This document shows positions 1-6,880 of a DNA stretch of 9,192 bases, piece after piece (the stretch's first letter is position 1; every line of letters begins with the position of its first letter). This stretch comes from Candidatus Accumulibacter vicinus (GTDB taxonomy: Bacteria > Pseudomonadota > Gammaproteobacteria > Burkholderiales > Rhodocyclaceae). The notes beneath the pieces were generated by a model, which was not told where the DNA came from, did not search any database, and worked only from the letters and a program-made list of their open reading frames with translations. The DNA is taken from positions 7,992 through 17,183 of the forward strand of contig DIME01000127.1 in the NCBI GenBank assembly GCA_002425405.1, in the 5' to 3' direction. Made by a program: the position numbers and the translations under genes.

Positions 1-649
1 CCCGTTCGGCCTCGTTCCAGCCGGCGGGCGGCACCTCGGCGGTATCGCCAAGCAGCGGGCCGACGCGGATTCCGAGCATCTCGAGGACCGGCCCGGAGAC
101 CTTGGTAAAGTTCATCTCCTCGTCCTGCTCCCAGTACCAGTCCGAAGCCAGCTCGGTCAGGCTGCGATAGCGCGCTTCGCTTTCGCGCAGCTCAGCAGTA
201 CGCTCCTGCACCGTCTGTTCGAGCACCTGGTTGTAGTCCTCGAGTTTCCTGTACAACAGGCGCACTTCCAGCAGGTTGTGGATGCGGGTGCGGACTTCGA
301 CCAGATCGAAGGGTTTGCTGACGAAATCCTTGGCGCCGGCCTGCAGGGCGCGCAGCTTGTGGCCCGGCTGGGCGGTAATCACCAGCACCGGCAGGTAGGC
401 GTCGGCCGCGTTGGTCTTGAGACCTTCCATCACCTCGAATCCATCCATGCCGGGCATCTGCAGGTCGAGCAGGATCAGGTCGTAGTGGTGCTTGCGATGC
501 AGGGCACAGACCTCGTGCGGATTCATCGTCGACACGACGCAGCGGTAGCCGGTTTCGCTCAGCAATTGTTCGAGCAGAAGCACGTTGGACTGCTGATCGT
601 CGACGATCAAAATGCTGGCGTCGAGAATCTCGGAGCAACTGATGATCAT
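1..649 (-). CDS. Response regulator with receiver and PAS domain, 3' part outside window
   Basis: The first 216 residues of a signalling protein are visible; the frame is still open at base 1. Residues about 11-125 form a CheY-like receiver: acidic pair D17/D18, phospho-acceptor D62 in LLDLQMPGMDG, and the conserved lysine K112 in SKPF. Residues about 126-160 are a charged, heptad-like linker (RKLEDYNQVLEQTVQERTAE), followed by the start of a PAS domain (YRSLTELASDWYWEQDE). The start ATG overlaps the kinase stop as ATGA and is preceded by GAGAGG seven bases upstream, so translation is probably coupled to the hybrid kinase. It is therefore a likely phosphorylation partner of that kinase. Receiver-coil-PAS proteins often end in GGDEF/EAL or histidine kinase modules, but the output domain lies outside the window and cannot be named. 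Confidence 0.92.
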   Translation of the reverse strand, partial: MIISCSEILDASILIVDDQQSNVLLLEQLLSETGYRCVVSTMNPHEVCALHRKHHYDLILLDLQMPGMDGFEVMEGLKTNAADAYLPVLVITAQPGHKLRALQAGAKDFVSKPFDLVEVRTRIHNLLEVRLLYRKLEDYNQVLEQTVQERTAELRESEARYRSLTELASDWYWEQDEEMNFTKVSGPVLEMLGIRVGPLLGDTAEVPPAGWNEAER

Positions 650-3306
650 GCCGGTGCCTCTCGTGCTGCGCGGGCCAGCTCCGCCTGAGCAAACTTGAGC
701 GCCACGTCGAGGGTCTCCATGAACTCATTGACCTTGATCGGTTTGGTGAGGTAGCGAAAGAATCCGGCCTCCAGTCCCTTCTCGATATCGCGGGGAATGG
801 CATTGGCACTCAGCGCGACCACCGGAATATGCGCTGTTGCCGGATCTTCGGCGAGGATTCTGAGCGCCCGAACACCGCTGATCCCCGGCAGGTTGATGTC
901 CATCAGGATGACGTCCGGCAGCGAAGCACGCGCGATCTCGATACCGCGCTTGCCGTCCCTGGCACTCAACAAGCGGATATCGGGCCGGCGCGCCACCAGA
1001 TCCTCGACCAGCATCAGGTTTGCCGGGTTGTCCTCGACGTAGAGTACGGTGTGCAGGGCCGCATCGCCACCAATCTTTGCCTGAAGCAGCGGCGCGGGCT
1101 CGAGCACCTGCGTGGCAGTCTGCGCGGCGCTGGCCAGATCGAGTTCGATCCAGAACACGCAGCCCTCGCCGACGGTGCTTTCCACTCCGATGACCCCCCC
1201 CATCAATTCGACCAGCCGCTTGCACACCACCAGGCCGATGCCCGTGCCTTCCTCGTCATTGGCCTTTTGCCCAAGGCGATTGAAGGGCTGGAAAAGCTGC
1301 GCCAACTGGCCCGGCGTCAGTCCTGCGCCGGTGTCGCGGACGCTGACGCGAATCGACTCCGGGAGTTTCGGGGTACACTCGACAGTGACTGTTCCACCCA
1401 TGCGGTTGTACTTGATCGCATTGGAAAGCAGGTTGATCAGCACCTGCTTGACCCGTGTCCGGTCGGCGTTGACAAAGAGGGGGATCGCCAGACTGGGAAA
1501 GACCACGCCGATGCCACGCCTTTGTGCCTGCGCTTCGACCATCGCCTCGCACTCGTACATCACTTCGCTCAGCGACACCGGCTCCACCGACAGCGACAGC
1601 TTGCCGGACTCGATCAGCGCCAGGTCGAGAATTTCGTTGATCAGCTCCAGCAGGTACCAGCCCGCCTTGAGAATCTGGTCGATGCTGCGCTTCTGCAGGA
1701 ACGTCGGCTGCGGTGCTCCGGACTCGATGAGCTGCGCAAAACCGAGGATCGCGCTCAGCGGCGTGCGCAACTCATGGCTCATGCTCGACAGAAATTCGGA
1801 TTTCGCCAGGCTGGCTCTCTCGGCCACACACCGGGCGCTCTCCAGTTCGGCGTTCTTGTCCTGCAGGACCTGGTCGAGCAGCGCGCGCTCGGCTTCGACG
1901 CGTTTGCGCTCGGTGTTGTCGGTGCCGATCAGCAGGTAGCCGATGGTCGCGCCCTGCGGGTCGCGCAGTGCGGTCACCGACACTTCCGCCGGCAGGCGGC
2001 TGCCGTCCTTGCGGATATAGGTCAGTTCGTAGACATCGCCGATGCCGCGCGAGGCCTTGAATACCAGGGCTTCGAAGCCCGGCGCGATCGGTGTGGCGAA
2101 CTCGCCGCTGAGCACCTTGGCACGGGCGATCAGCTCCTGTGGATCGGAAATGTCGGCGGGCGTGATCCGGTTGATCACGTCGGCGGCCGCATAGCCCAGC
2201 ATGCGTTCGGCACCGACGCTGAAGATCTGGATGACGCCGCGGGCGTCGGTGGCGATGCTCGAATAATTGGCGCTGTTCGAAATCGCCCTCTGCAGGGCAC
2301 CGGCCTTCAGCAGGGCCGCTTCGGCCTGCTTGCGCGCCGTCATGTCGCGCAGGATGCCGGTGAAGTAACGCTGACCCCCCAGCCACATTTCGCTGGCCGC
2401 AATCTCGAGTGGAAAGAGGCTGCCATCCTTGCGCCTGCCGATCACCTCGCGTCCACGCCCGATGGCGCGCGCGGCATCGCTCGCCAGGTAATCTTCCAGG
2501 GAAGTTTGCTGCTGACCCCCGGCAAGCTCGGGTATCAGCATCCCGATGTCCTGCCCGATGAGATCGGCTGCGCTGTAGCCGAACATCTGTTCGGCGGCCG
2601 GGTTGACGGTCTCGACGATGCCGCCGTGGGCATGCAGCGTGATGATGCCGTCGACCACGGTATTGAGAATCGCGGCCACCAGCGCGGCACTATCGCGCAA
2701 GGCTTGCTGCGCTGCGTAGTCCTTGCTGACATCGCGGAACACCAGTACGGCGCCGACCACCCGGCCGTCGCGGTCGCGAATCGGGGCGCAACTGTCGGCG
2801 ATATCGCATTCGCTACCGTCGGCGGCAATCAATACGGTGTGGTTGGCCAGGCCCTGGATCGTCCCACGTGCCAGGGTTTCCATCACCGGGATGGTGCCCG
2901 GCAGGCGGGTTTCCTTGTTGATGATGCAAAAGACCTCGCCCACCGGACGGCCGGCGGCGGCCGACTGTGTCCAGCCGGTGAGTTTCTCGGCCACGGGATT
3001 CAGGCGCGTGACACGCGCCAGGTGGTCGGTCGCGATCACCGCGTCGCCGATCGAATTGAGCGTCACCGCCAGCTTTTCCTCGCTGTCGCGCAAGGTTGCG
3101 TTGGCCTGCTGCAGTTGTCGGTTGACGGCCTCCTGGATGGCCAGCAACTGCCGGGGTTCAAGGCCCGCCGAGTTCCTCGGCGGCTGTGGTCGATAGGCCA
3201 GCCGGGCGGACCGGAAGAGCATCAGCAGCGTCGCGGCGATCCTGCGGGTCGCCTTCCGGGTGGTGACGCCGCCGGCAGGCATGGAATTGTTTTCTTCTTC
3301 GGGCAT
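646..3306 (-). CDS. Hybrid sensor histidine kinase (PAS x3, HisKA, HATPase, receiver)
   Basis: An 886-residue hybrid kinase. Three PAS-type sensory modules occupy roughly residues 77-197, 202-327 and 332-467; the second and third each contain an RRKDGS- or IRKDGS-type motif before the last strands. A coiled coil leads into HisKA with the phospho-accepting H511 in SMSHELRTPL. The ATP-binding domain shows the N box (NLLSNAIKYN), G1 (DTGAGL) and G2 (GTGIGL). A C-terminal receiver has E758/D759, phospho-acceptor D803 (LMDINLPG) and K855 (LTKPI), suggesting an internal phosphorelay. No convincing membrane segment is present; the hydrophobic run near residues 22-37 is short and interrupted, so a cytoplasmic sensor is likely. 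The frame extends upstream to an ATG at 3525, but that extension is arginine-rich and domain-free. I chose ATG 3306, preceded by AAGAGA eight bases upstream; ATG 3282 is an alternative. The signal sensed cannot be read from sequence. Confidence 0.93.
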   Translation of the reverse strand: MPEEENNSMPAGGVTTRKATRRIAATLLMLFRSARLAYRPQPPRNSAGLEPRQLLAIQEAVNRQLQQANATLRDSEEKLAVTLNSIGDAVIATDHLARVTRLNPVAEKLTGWTQSAAAGRPVGEVFCIINKETRLPGTIPVMETLARGTIQGLANHTVLIAADGSECDIADSCAPIRDRDGRVVGAVLVFRDVSKDYAAQQALRDSAALVAAILNTVVDGIITLHAHGGIVETVNPAAEQMFGYSAADLIGQDIGMLIPELAGGQQQTSLEDYLASDAARAIGRGREVIGRRKDGSLFPLEIAASEMWLGGQRYFTGILRDMTARKQAEAALLKAGALQRAISNSANYSSIATDARGVIQIFSVGAERMLGYAAADVINRITPADISDPQELIARAKVLSGEFATPIAPGFEALVFKASRGIGDVYELTYIRKDGSRLPAEVSVTALRDPQGATIGYLLIGTDNTERKRVEAERALLDQVLQDKNAELESARCVAERASLAKSEFLSSMSHELRTPLSAILGFAQLIESGAPQPTFLQKRSIDQILKAGWYLLELINEILDLALIESGKLSLSVEPVSLSEVMYECEAMVEAQAQRRGIGVVFPSLAIPLFVNADRTRVKQVLINLLSNAIKYNRMGGTVTVECTPKLPESIRVSVRDTGAGLTPGQLAQLFQPFNRLGQKANDEEGTGIGLVVCKRLVELMGGVIGVESTVGEGCVFWIELDLASAAQTATQVLEPAPLLQAKIGGDAALHTVLYVEDNPANLMLVEDLVARRPDIRLLSARDGKRGIEIARASLPDVILMDINLPGISGVRALRILAEDPATAHIPVVALSANAIPRDIEKGLEAGFFRYLTKPIKVNEFMETLDVALKFAQAELARAAREAPA

Positions 3307-3683
3307 GACCGACGTCTCTTGTGGGGCCTGCACCAATCCTTCGGACGGCGGTACCGGCCGGATGCGCAGGCGCAGCAGGCGCACGACCTCCCACCATCTG
3401 AACCGGCAGGGGCCGCTACGGGGTGCCAGAGAAAGATACCGATTGCTCCGCCGCTGGTCTGTGCGCTGGCGCACGGACGGCTGCATGCAGCTGGGGCAGA
3501 GTGTACGCGCGCCGGCCGGGAGCACCCAATATCGTAGGATCGTATGTTGGCCAGCGTACAGAGCCGATCTCCGGCTGGGACTAAGCTTTGCATGTGGTCA
3601 CGAGCAACGGATTGCGTGATTCACAGAGCGGGTCGAATTGGACTCGTATATCAGAAGTACTCATCAGCAATCAGGAGATCAAG
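3307..3683. promoter_or_regulatory. Divergent intergenic region between kinase and csbD-like gene
   Basis: This 377-base stretch separates two divergently transcribed genes, so it should hold promoters for both. I see no convincing sigma-70 -35/-10 pair in either direction. A hairpin at 3457-3478 has a nine-pair stem (one G-T pair) with loop CTGG; it has no T-run, so it is more like a leader structure than a terminator. A GG-N10-GC arrangement ending in TTTGCA (3578-3592) weakly resembles a sigma-54 element pointing at the csbD-like gene, but its -24 half is poor. The kinase frame stays open to 3525 here, but the translation looks non-coding. Confidence 0.45.
3673..3677 (+). promoter_or_regulatory. 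Ribosome binding site of the csbD-like gene
   Basis: AGGAG sits six bases before ATG 3684. It decides the start: the frame is open further upstream to an ATG at 3588, but only the 3684 start gives a protein beginning exactly at the family's N-terminal MNKDQVKG. Confidence 0.85.
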
Positions 3684-3887
3684 ATGAACAAGGATCAAGT
3701 CAAGGGCGCCGTAAAAGACCTCACTGGAAAAGTTCAGGAAGAATTCGGGAAATTGACCGGTAGCACCGAGCAGCAGGCAAAGGGCCTGAAGAATCAGGCC
3801 GAAGGCAAGGTGCAGGAGCGTCTCGGCGACCTGAAGGAAAACGTCAAGGATGCAACCGCCGCCGTCAAGGATGCCGTCAAGGCGTGA
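3684..3887 (+). CDS. CsbD family stress-response protein
   Basis: A small hydrophilic protein of 67 residues, close to the usual length of the CsbD family (E. coli YjbJ is 69). The N-terminus MNKDQVKGAVKDLTGKVQEE is the family signature: a predicted amphipathic helix rich in lysine, glutamate and glutamine, followed by GKLTGS and a second helix (QQAKGLKNQAEGKVQE). There is no cysteine, signal peptide or membrane segment. The C-terminus repeats a VKDA-type unit, mirrored in the DNA as direct repeats GTCAAGGATGC at 3843-3853 and 3864-3874 plus a partial copy at 3876-3882. Family members are known as abundant general-stress proteins (sigma-B dependent in Bacillus); no biochemical activity is established. 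It appears monocistronic, with its own ribosome binding site and a palindromic terminator 33 bases after the stop. Confidence 0.93.
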   Translation: MNKDQVKGAVKDLTGKVQEEFGKLTGSTEQQAKGLKNQAEGKVQERLGDLKENVKDATAAVKDAVKA

Positions 3888-3920
3888 ACCGATGCGCACG
3901 ACTCGCCATCCGCTTCGGGC

Positions 3921-3950
3921 AGGAAACAGCCGCCATGGCGGCTGTTTCCT
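3921..3950 (+). terminator. Perfect 30-base palindrome, likely rho-independent terminator of csbD-like gene
   Basis: The arms AGGAAACAGCCG and CGGCTGTTTCCT flank CCATGG, making a fully self-complementary 30-base sequence. It can fold as a 12-pair stem with a short CCATGG loop region. The T-rich tract is mostly inside the 3' arm and just after it (GTTTCCTTCTCC). Position and orientation fit termination of the csbD-like transcript; the minus-strand side has no T tail. Confidence 0.75.
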
Positions 3951-4182
3951 TCTCCGGGGCAGAGAGGCGAAGCAGCCTCCGCTAGGCCTGTCCGCGTTGC
4001 GCGAATGCCAAAGATGTCGAGTCCGGGGTCGTCTGGATGCATTGCCTCGGGGCCCGGCTGCAAGGTGAAATCAGACACCACCGTCCAGGTTCGACAAAAC
4101 TTGCCGACGCCGTGAAATGCATTCTGGCATCGTTCGACTCGACGATGCGCAGCAATCTCTCGGTGGGTATGCCGATCGACCT
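3951..4182. other. Gene-free stretch, possibly eroded coding DNA
   Basis: Between the palindrome and the amidohydrolase remnant I find no supported gene, ribosome binding site or RNA. Short open frames exist on both strands, but their translations resemble no family I know. It lies where the missing N-terminal half of the amidohydrolase would be, yet I could not match its expected motifs here. Confidence 0.4.
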
Positions 4183-4520
4183 CATCTGTCGACGGTCAGT
4201 CCGCACAGCTTCACCCCGATTCTCGACGGCAAGATCCGTGGCGCCGACGTCGGCCTGCTGTACGACCCGGCACGCCCGGGGGAGGTGCAGGCGGCCGCAC
4301 GCTGGAAGTCGGCATTCGCCGAACAGGCACCCGAACTGCGCCTGCGCCGAACTATCCCTACCAGGGAAAGAACGACGGACTGATCTCGGCGCTGCGCCGC
4401 TGCTTTCCAGCCGGCCAGTATGTCGGCATAGAACTCGAGCAGGCGTTCGTACTGGCGCAACCGCGGTGGCTGGCGGAAGTTGTGCACGACCGTCGTCACG
4501 ACGCTGCAGGCGGCACGCGC
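4183..4520 (+). pseudogene. Decayed C-terminal part of an N-formylglutamate amidohydrolase-like gene
   Basis: Two adjacent frames together read like the C-terminal half of the N-formylglutamate amidohydrolase family (zinc-type hydrolases that cleave N-formylglutamate to formate and glutamate). Frame one (4183-4347) gives HLS, HSFTP, then DGKIRGADVGLLYDPARPGE and ending PELRLR. Frame two (from 4350) continues with NYPYQGKNDGL and YVGIELEQAFV. The junction fits loss of a single base: CGC CG then AAC TAT where CGC CGC AAC TAT would restore the frame. A three-residue excess in HLS-TVSP-HSFTP and a likely two-residue loss in ELE-QAFV suggest further decay. The tail reads better in yet another frame (VVTTLQAAR, about 4490-4516). 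The N-terminal half is not recognisable upstream. Family assignment is from memory of its motifs, not a search; a sequencing error could explain the one-base shift but not the missing N-terminus. Confidence 0.6.
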
Positions 4521-4559
4521 CCTCCTCCGTCATCCCTTCTCCATGAAATTGCCCACCGC

Positions 4560-4565
4560 AAGGAG
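4560..4565 (+). promoter_or_regulatory. Ribosome binding site of the transglutaminase-like gene
   Basis: AAGGAG lies six bases before ATG 4572 and fixes that start. The frame is open upstream (through the amidohydrolase remnant and an ATG at 4482), but that part belongs to the remnant. Confidence 0.85.
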
Positions 4566-4571
4566 CCTCAA

Positions 4572-5384
4572 ATGAAAATCCGCATCGGCTATGAAATCGT
4601 CTATGAATGCCCGCAGCCGACACCGATGATCCTGACGCTCAACATCCATTACTCGCGAATGAATGACGTCCTGCTGCCTGATCACCTGCTGACGGAGCCG
4701 GCCGTCCCTCTGGTTGCCTACCGCGACGGCTTCGGCAACTGGTGTAGCCGAATCATCGCACCGCGCGGCGACATCCGCCTCTACGCCGACGGTCTCGTTC
4801 GCGACTCCGGTCTCGTGGACGACCAGGCGCCGGGGGCGCCGCAGATCGCCCTCCAGGATCTGCCGGAAGAGACGCTGGTCTTTCTGCTGGGCAGTCGCTA
4901 TTGCGAAACCGATCGACTGTCCGCCGAGGCATGGCGTCTATTCGGACAGACGCCACCCGGTTGGGCACGCGTGCAGGCGATCTGCGATTTCGTGCACCAG
5001 CACATCCGCTTCGGTTACGAGTTCGCACGCCCGACCAAGACGGCCTGGGAGGTGTACAACGAGCGCGTCGGCGTTTGCCGCGACTACGCTCATCTGGCCA
5101 TCACCTTCTGCCGCTGCATGAACATACCGGCCCGCTACTGCACCGGCTATCTGGGCGACATCGGCATCACGCCGGTGCCGGGGCCAATGGACTTTTCGGG
5201 TTGGTTCGACGTGTACCTCGGCGGTCGCTGGTACACCTTCGATGCGCGCAACAACGTTCCTCGCATCGGTCGCATCCTGATCGCGCGCGGCCGCGACGCG
5301 GCTGATGTGGCGATGGTTACGACCTTCGGACCGAGCGTCCTCAGGAGCTTTCTCGTGCGCACCGAGGAGGTGACGACCGACTAA
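4572..5384 (+). CDS. Transglutaminase-like (papain-fold) protein
   Basis: A 270-residue protein of the bacterial transglutaminase-like family. Residues about 1-110 form the N-terminal beta-rich domain (RIGYEIVYECPQPTPMILTL). The core domain, about residues 130-230, carries the nucleophile motif ERVGVCRDYAHLAITFCR with C169, the strand NIPARYCTGYLGDIG, and GRWYTFDAR with the expected aspartate D224. The usual catalytic histidine position (HAW-E in classical members) reads DFSGWFDV, with S209 instead. I recall some relatives with Ser here, so this may be a subfamily trait, but activity is uncertain. No signal peptide is seen, so it is probably cytoplasmic. Family members range from proteases to cross-linkers; substrate unknown. 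It follows an amidohydrolase remnant and converges with the lpx operon. An excellent ribosome binding site supports this start. Confidence 0.88.
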   Translation: MKIRIGYEIVYECPQPTPMILTLNIHYSRMNDVLLPDHLLTEPAVPLVAYRDGFGNWCSRIIAPRGDIRLYADGLVRDSGLVDDQAPGAPQIALQDLPEETLVFLLGSRYCETDRLSAEAWRLFGQTPPGWARVQAICDFVHQHIRFGYEFARPTKTAWEVYNERVGVCRDYAHLAITFCRCMNIPARYCTGYLGDIGITPVPGPMDFSGWFDVYLGGRWYTFDARNNVPRIGRILIARGRDAADVAMVTTFGPSVLRSFLVRTEEVTTD

Positions 5385-5495
5385 CGGTCATGACTTTTCC
5401 AGGCACTCCCGATCATGAAACTCATGAGTATGTGCGACATCGTATGCTGCGGCGGCAGGATGAAGGTCTTGCTCGGGTGGAGAAGGCGGAACGCC
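5385..5495. other. Short convergent intergenic gap
   Basis: This gap lies between the transglutaminase-like gene and the end of the lpx operon, which are transcribed toward each other. No standard terminator with a T-run is visible on either strand. A small hairpin (AGGCG-GAA-CGCCT, 5484-5496) is nested between GGGTGGA (5475-5481) and TCCACCC (5509-5515). It reaches into the methyltransferase 3' end and could slow polymerase, but the support is weak. Confidence 0.35.
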
Positions 5496-6290
5496 TCATC
5501 GGGAGACTTCCACCCTACGATAGCGCAGCGTCTCGAACAGGCAGATGGCGGCGGCAGCGGCGACGTTCAGTGACTCGGTGGCACCGGGCATCGGGATATG
5601 CAATTGCTGGTCAGTCGCAGCCAGCACGGCAGGCCTGATGCCCAGACCCTCGCTGCCAAAGACCCAGGCCAGCGATCCCTGCAGACTGACCGAATACAGA
5701 CTGACCGACGCAGCGAGCGTGGTGGCCACGGATTGCCCGCGATAGGCCGCGAGGAACTCGGGAAGGTCGCTGTCTTCGTGAATGTCGAGCTGAAAATGTG
5801 CGCCCATCGCGGCACGCAGCGTCTTCGGCGACCAGGCCTGTGCGCAGTCGATCGACAGCAGGATCTGGCGAAAACCCGCGGCGGCGGCGCTGCGCAGGAT
5901 CGAGCCGACATTGCCGGGATCCTGAACGCCATCGAGCAACACCGTATCGGCAGCGTGGTCGAGCTTGCGCGCTGCGACAGGGAGCGGAACGATGGCCATG
6001 ATGCCGCTCGGGGTGTCGACCGTCGCCAGTTCGCCAAACAGCGCGTCGGAAAGCAAAGTGACCGTCTGCGCAGAGCGGCCTCGTTCCAGGTATCTGGCAA
6101 TCTCCGGCCGACCGGCGCCGCTGTCGCTGACCAGAATTTCTTCCGGAATGCCATAGTGGCAGCCATAGGTTTCGATCAGATGCATGCCGTCAAGCAGCAC
6201 ACGACCACTCTTGCGTCGCCCACGGCCACTCTCGCAGAGTTTCTTGAGCGCCTGGTAATGCGGATTGCTCCGTGCGACGATGCGTCTCAC
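5496..6290 (-). CDS. SpoU/TrmH-family RNA 2'-O-ribose methyltransferase
   Basis: A 264-residue SPOUT-class enzyme expected to transfer methyl from S-adenosylmethionine to a ribose 2'-OH in tRNA or rRNA. Residues about 1-105 look like the N-terminal substrate-binding domain (NPHYQALKKL, GRVLLDGMHLIE). The catalytic trefoil-knot domain follows, with motif 1 LLDGVQDPGNVGSILRSA (N127, R133), motif 2 WVFGSEGLGI (E214) and motif 3 IPMPGATESLNVAAAAAI (S240, N242). The exact target base is not predictable, so I give no symbol. The start is GTG, overlapping the rnhB stop as GTGA, which implies translational coupling. It is the last gene of the lpx operon, a position I know for this methyltransferase in betaproteobacteria. 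All key motifs look intact. Confidence 0.94.
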   Translation of the reverse strand: MRRIVARSNPHYQALKKLCESGRGRRKSGRVLLDGMHLIETYGCHYGIPEEILVSDSGAGRPEIARYLERGRSAQTVTLLSDALFGELATVDTPSGIMAIVPLPVAARKLDHAADTVLLDGVQDPGNVGSILRSAAAAGFRQILLSIDCAQAWSPKTLRAAMGAHFQLDIHEDSDLPEFLAAYRGQSVATTLAASVSLYSVSLQGSLAWVFGSEGLGIRPAVLAATDQQLHIPMPGATESLNVAAAAAICLFETLRYRRVEVSR

Positions 6291-6880
6291 GGCGTTCCGA
6301 GGCGCGCCACCGGCCCGAAGCTGCGGCGATGCTCGGGGCTCACACCGTGTTCACGCAGCGCCGCCAGATGCAGGGCGGTGGGATAACCCATGTGCCGGTC
6401 AAATCCGTACTGTGGATACAGTGTGTGCAGCTCGCGCATGCCGGCATCGCGTACGGTCTTGGCCAGGATCGACGCTGCGGCAATGGCCGCGATCTTGCCG
6501 TCGCCACCGACGATGGCCTCAACGGGGTACGGCAACTGCGGGCAACGATTGCCGTCGACCATCACCCGGACCGGCGCAATCTGGTACCGTGCGGCGAGTG
6601 CGCTGACGGCGCGTTGCATGGCCAGCAGGCTGGCCTGCAGGATGTTGATGCGGTCGATTTCCTCGACGTTCGCGGCAGCAACGGCCCAGGCCAGCGCCTT
6701 GGCGCCAATCTCTTCGGCCAGTGCCGCGCGCTGCCGGGCGGAAAGCTTTTTCGAGTCATTGAGGCCGGCAATCGGCCGCGTCGGGTCGAGGATCACGGCG
6801 GCGGCCAGCACCGGCCCGGCGAGCGGGCCACGGCCGGACTCGTCAACTCCGCAGACCAGGCCTTCAACTTGCAGCAGCAT
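6287..6880 (-). CDS. rnhB: Ribonuclease HII
   Basis: A 197-residue RNase HII, which nicks the RNA strand of RNA-DNA hybrids and starts removal of single ribonucleotides from DNA. The sequence is close to E. coli RnhB along its whole length: GVDESGRGPLAGPV carries the metal ligands D13 and E14, VMVDGNRCPQLPYP carries D109, and GGDGK (D127) and AAASILAKTVRD follow, ending with the typical HRRSFGPV. The length is normal (E. coli 198). Its ATG lies inside lpxB, overlapping it by 17 bases in another frame, with only a weak GAG-type ribosome binding site, so expression probably depends on lpxB translation. Its stop overlaps the methyltransferase start. Confidence 0.97.
   Translation of the reverse strand: MLLQVEGLVCGVDESGRGPLAGPVLAAAVILDPTRPIAGLNDSKKLSARQRAALAEEIGAKALAWAVAAANVEEIDRINILQASLLAMQRAVSALAARYQIAPVRVMVDGNRCPQLPYPVEAIVGGDGKIAAIAAASILAKTVRDAGMRELHTLYPQYGFDRHMGYPTALHLAALREHGVSPEHRRSFGPVARLGTP

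Noticed and set aside
3307..3525. N-terminal extension of the kinase from ATG 3525
   Set aside because: The 73 extra residues are rich in Arg, Pro and Ser with no domain or membrane anchor, and the ATG at 3306 has a plausible ribosome binding site.
829..3537. A 902-codon open frame on the plus strand opposite the hybrid kinase gene
   Set aside because: The minus-strand kinase has all its catalytic motifs, so this is its antisense shadow. The translation is rich in His, Arg, Gln and Asp with no recognisable domain, and GC-rich codon bias suppresses stops in that frame.
3578..3592. Sigma-54-like GG-N10-GC element facing the csbD-like gene
   Set aside because: Only the GG and TTTGCA parts fit; the -24 block lacks the usual TGGCAC, and no enhancer-binding site is evident.
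3588..3683. Longer start for the csbD-like gene at ATG 3588
   Set aside because: AGGAG sits six bases before ATG 3684 and the family N-terminus begins exactly there; the extension resembles nothing.
3982..4623. A 213-codon minus-strand open frame across the amidohydrolase remnant
   Set aside because: No recognisable motif, no ribosome binding site, and the plus strand carries clear family motifs in the same bases.
5420..5429. Short palindrome ACTCATGAGT in the convergent gap
   Set aside because: Ten bases of symmetry is expected by chance in a window of this size, and it has no T-run or partner site.
5390..5638. A small plus-strand open frame after the transglutaminase-like gene
   Set aside because: More than half of it overlaps the conserved 3' end of the methyltransferase on the other strand; no ribosome binding site and no family resemblance.
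5598..6386. Plus-strand open frames of over 200 codons opposite the methyltransferase, rnhB and lpx genes
   Set aside because: Antisense shadows of genes with complete catalytic motifs; their compositions are atypical of real proteins.
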